Source: a virus
Length of the DNA stretch: 20,683 nucleotides
Reading direction: 5' to 3' (one strand)
Virus record (IMG/VR): IMGVR_UViG_3300017708_001362
Coordinates: 1 to 20,683 of that record
Shown: positions 20,319 through 20,683 of the stretch, in pieces
Numbering within the stretch: position 1 is the stretch's first letter
Layout of the letters: each line of letters begins with the position of its first letter
The notes under the pieces: model-generated
The model's database searches: none
What the model was told of the DNA's origin: nothing
The model's input: only the letters and a program-made list of their open reading frames with translations
Made by a program: the position numbers and the translations under genes

Positions 20319-20683
20319 TAAACTTGCTCGTCTACAACGTATAGAAGGAGTAGCTCAGCAGTAATGCTGTAGAAAATAGTTCCAGCAGTGAGTGGGTGAC
20401 TGTTAGAGGCTTGGGTGGCGACCCTTGCTTTGCGCGTTAAGACATCAGGGGCAGTTCAACATCGGCCTCTTCAACCAAAGTAGAATAGACATTGTTGAGC
20501 GGATTGACGACCGCGAGTCACACAGCCGGATCTAGTGACCGAGCGAGGATAAAGCTCAGATAACTGACCGTCTCGGTGCATGGACGCATGTGCTTAAATA
20601 TATTTAAATAGGGTGAAGACCCAGGAATTACAGGTCACCGTGCCTGCCGGTGCTAGTAGTAAACCTGACGAGGTAAGCTACGA
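20319..20683 (+). ncRNA. Second structured noncoding region, running off the right edge
   Basis: No open frame of note lies in 20292-20683. Visible stems are CAGC/GCTG (20356-20369); AGAGGC (20405-20410) with GCCTCT (20465-20470), enclosing GGGT-GGCG-ACCC (20413-20424); GCGG/CCGC (20499-20514); GTCAC/GTGAC (20517-20539); ACCGAG (20538-20543) with CTCGGT (20572-20577); GTGCATG/CATGTGC with two wobbles (20576-20593); palindrome TTAAATATATTTAA (20594-20607); GGGT-GAAG-ACCC (20611-20622); and CAGG/CCTG enclosing CACCG/CGGTG (20631-20667). Some helices compete at their edges. The 5' part (GAAGGAGTAGCTCAGC) looks like a tRNA start but no T-arm follows. The region resembles 19638-20009 in style and shares a 12-base motif. 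Confidence 0.45.
20631..20642 (+). repeat. Direct repeat CAGGTCACCGTG, copy 2
   Basis: An exact second copy of the 12-base motif at 19654-19665, 977 bases away, within the structured region at the right edge. CACCG of the motif pairs with CGGTG (20648-20652), and CAGG pairs with CCTG (20664-20667). Confidence 0.5.

Noticed and set aside
20344-20424. Possible complete tRNA beginning GAAGGAGTAGCTCAGC
   Set aside because: The first bases look like a tRNA 5' half, but the D-stem does not pair as in tRNAs and there is no TTCGA T-arm or matching acceptor 3' strand downstream. It is treated as part of the structured noncoding region.
1-20683. CRISPR arrays, insertion sequences, integrase or transposase genes
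   Set aside because: No regularly spaced repeats, terminal inverted repeats or recognisable recombinase motifs were seen on either strand.

Overview
The window is part of a tailed-phage genome that infects a member of the Bacteroidota, most likely a marine flavobacterium-like host. The host assignment rests on three things read from the sequence: two predicted secreted proteins ending in type IX secretion system (T9SS) sorting domains, a secretion route confined to Bacteroidota; promoters of the Bacteroidota form (TTTG, about 19 bases, TAnnTTTG); and no regular Shine-Dalgarno sequences. The large terminase, the roughly 740-residue portal, the capsid block, the first gene after the capsid and an HU/IHF-like gene beside the terminase recall crAss-like phages (Crassvirales) and Cellulophaga podoviruses. 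That placement is an inference and needs a tree.

From about 12.5 kb leftward to base 1, on the minus strand, lies a head and packaging operon. In transcription order it holds a DUF5675 protein, a GroES-like co-chaperonin with a textbook promoter, two small unknown or helix-turn-helix proteins, a cysteine-rich zinc-type protein, an HU/IHF-like protein, a TerS candidate, TerL, portal, a large internal or virion protein, a scaffold candidate, the major capsid protein, a head-associated protein and a partial ring or connector-type protein that runs off the left edge. Several genes are joined by TAATG or ATGA stop-start overlaps.

From 12.5 to 18.5 kb is a host-envelope cassette. A minus-strand operon (18435 to 14234) encodes a 3TM-type holin, a 691-residue T9SS type A secreted repeat protein, an outer-membrane barrel-like protein, a membrane-anchored coiled-coil protein and an exported thioredoxin-fold protein without active-site cysteines. 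Facing it on the plus strand is a 567-residue T9SS type B secreted protein with its own promoter. The phage therefore appears to send its own proteins through the host's type IX export pathway, and one of them is co-transcribed with the holin.

At about 18.87 kb gene orientation switches. A 43-codon basic protein reads left from a promoter that touches its start codon, and three small unknown genes (62, 88 and 76 residues) read right. These small genes sit among dense RNA structure: a terminator whose loop contains the stop codon, a three-way-junction leader, a 43-base acceptor/T-arm minihelix resembling a tRNA without D and anticodon arms, and two long noncoding stretches (19587-20060 and 20292-20683) with many perfect hairpins and a shared 12-base motif. 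This right end is the best candidate for an undescribed element, possibly a large ornate phage RNA of the GOLLD/ROOL kind. The phage use of T9SS is the most striking protein-level feature.
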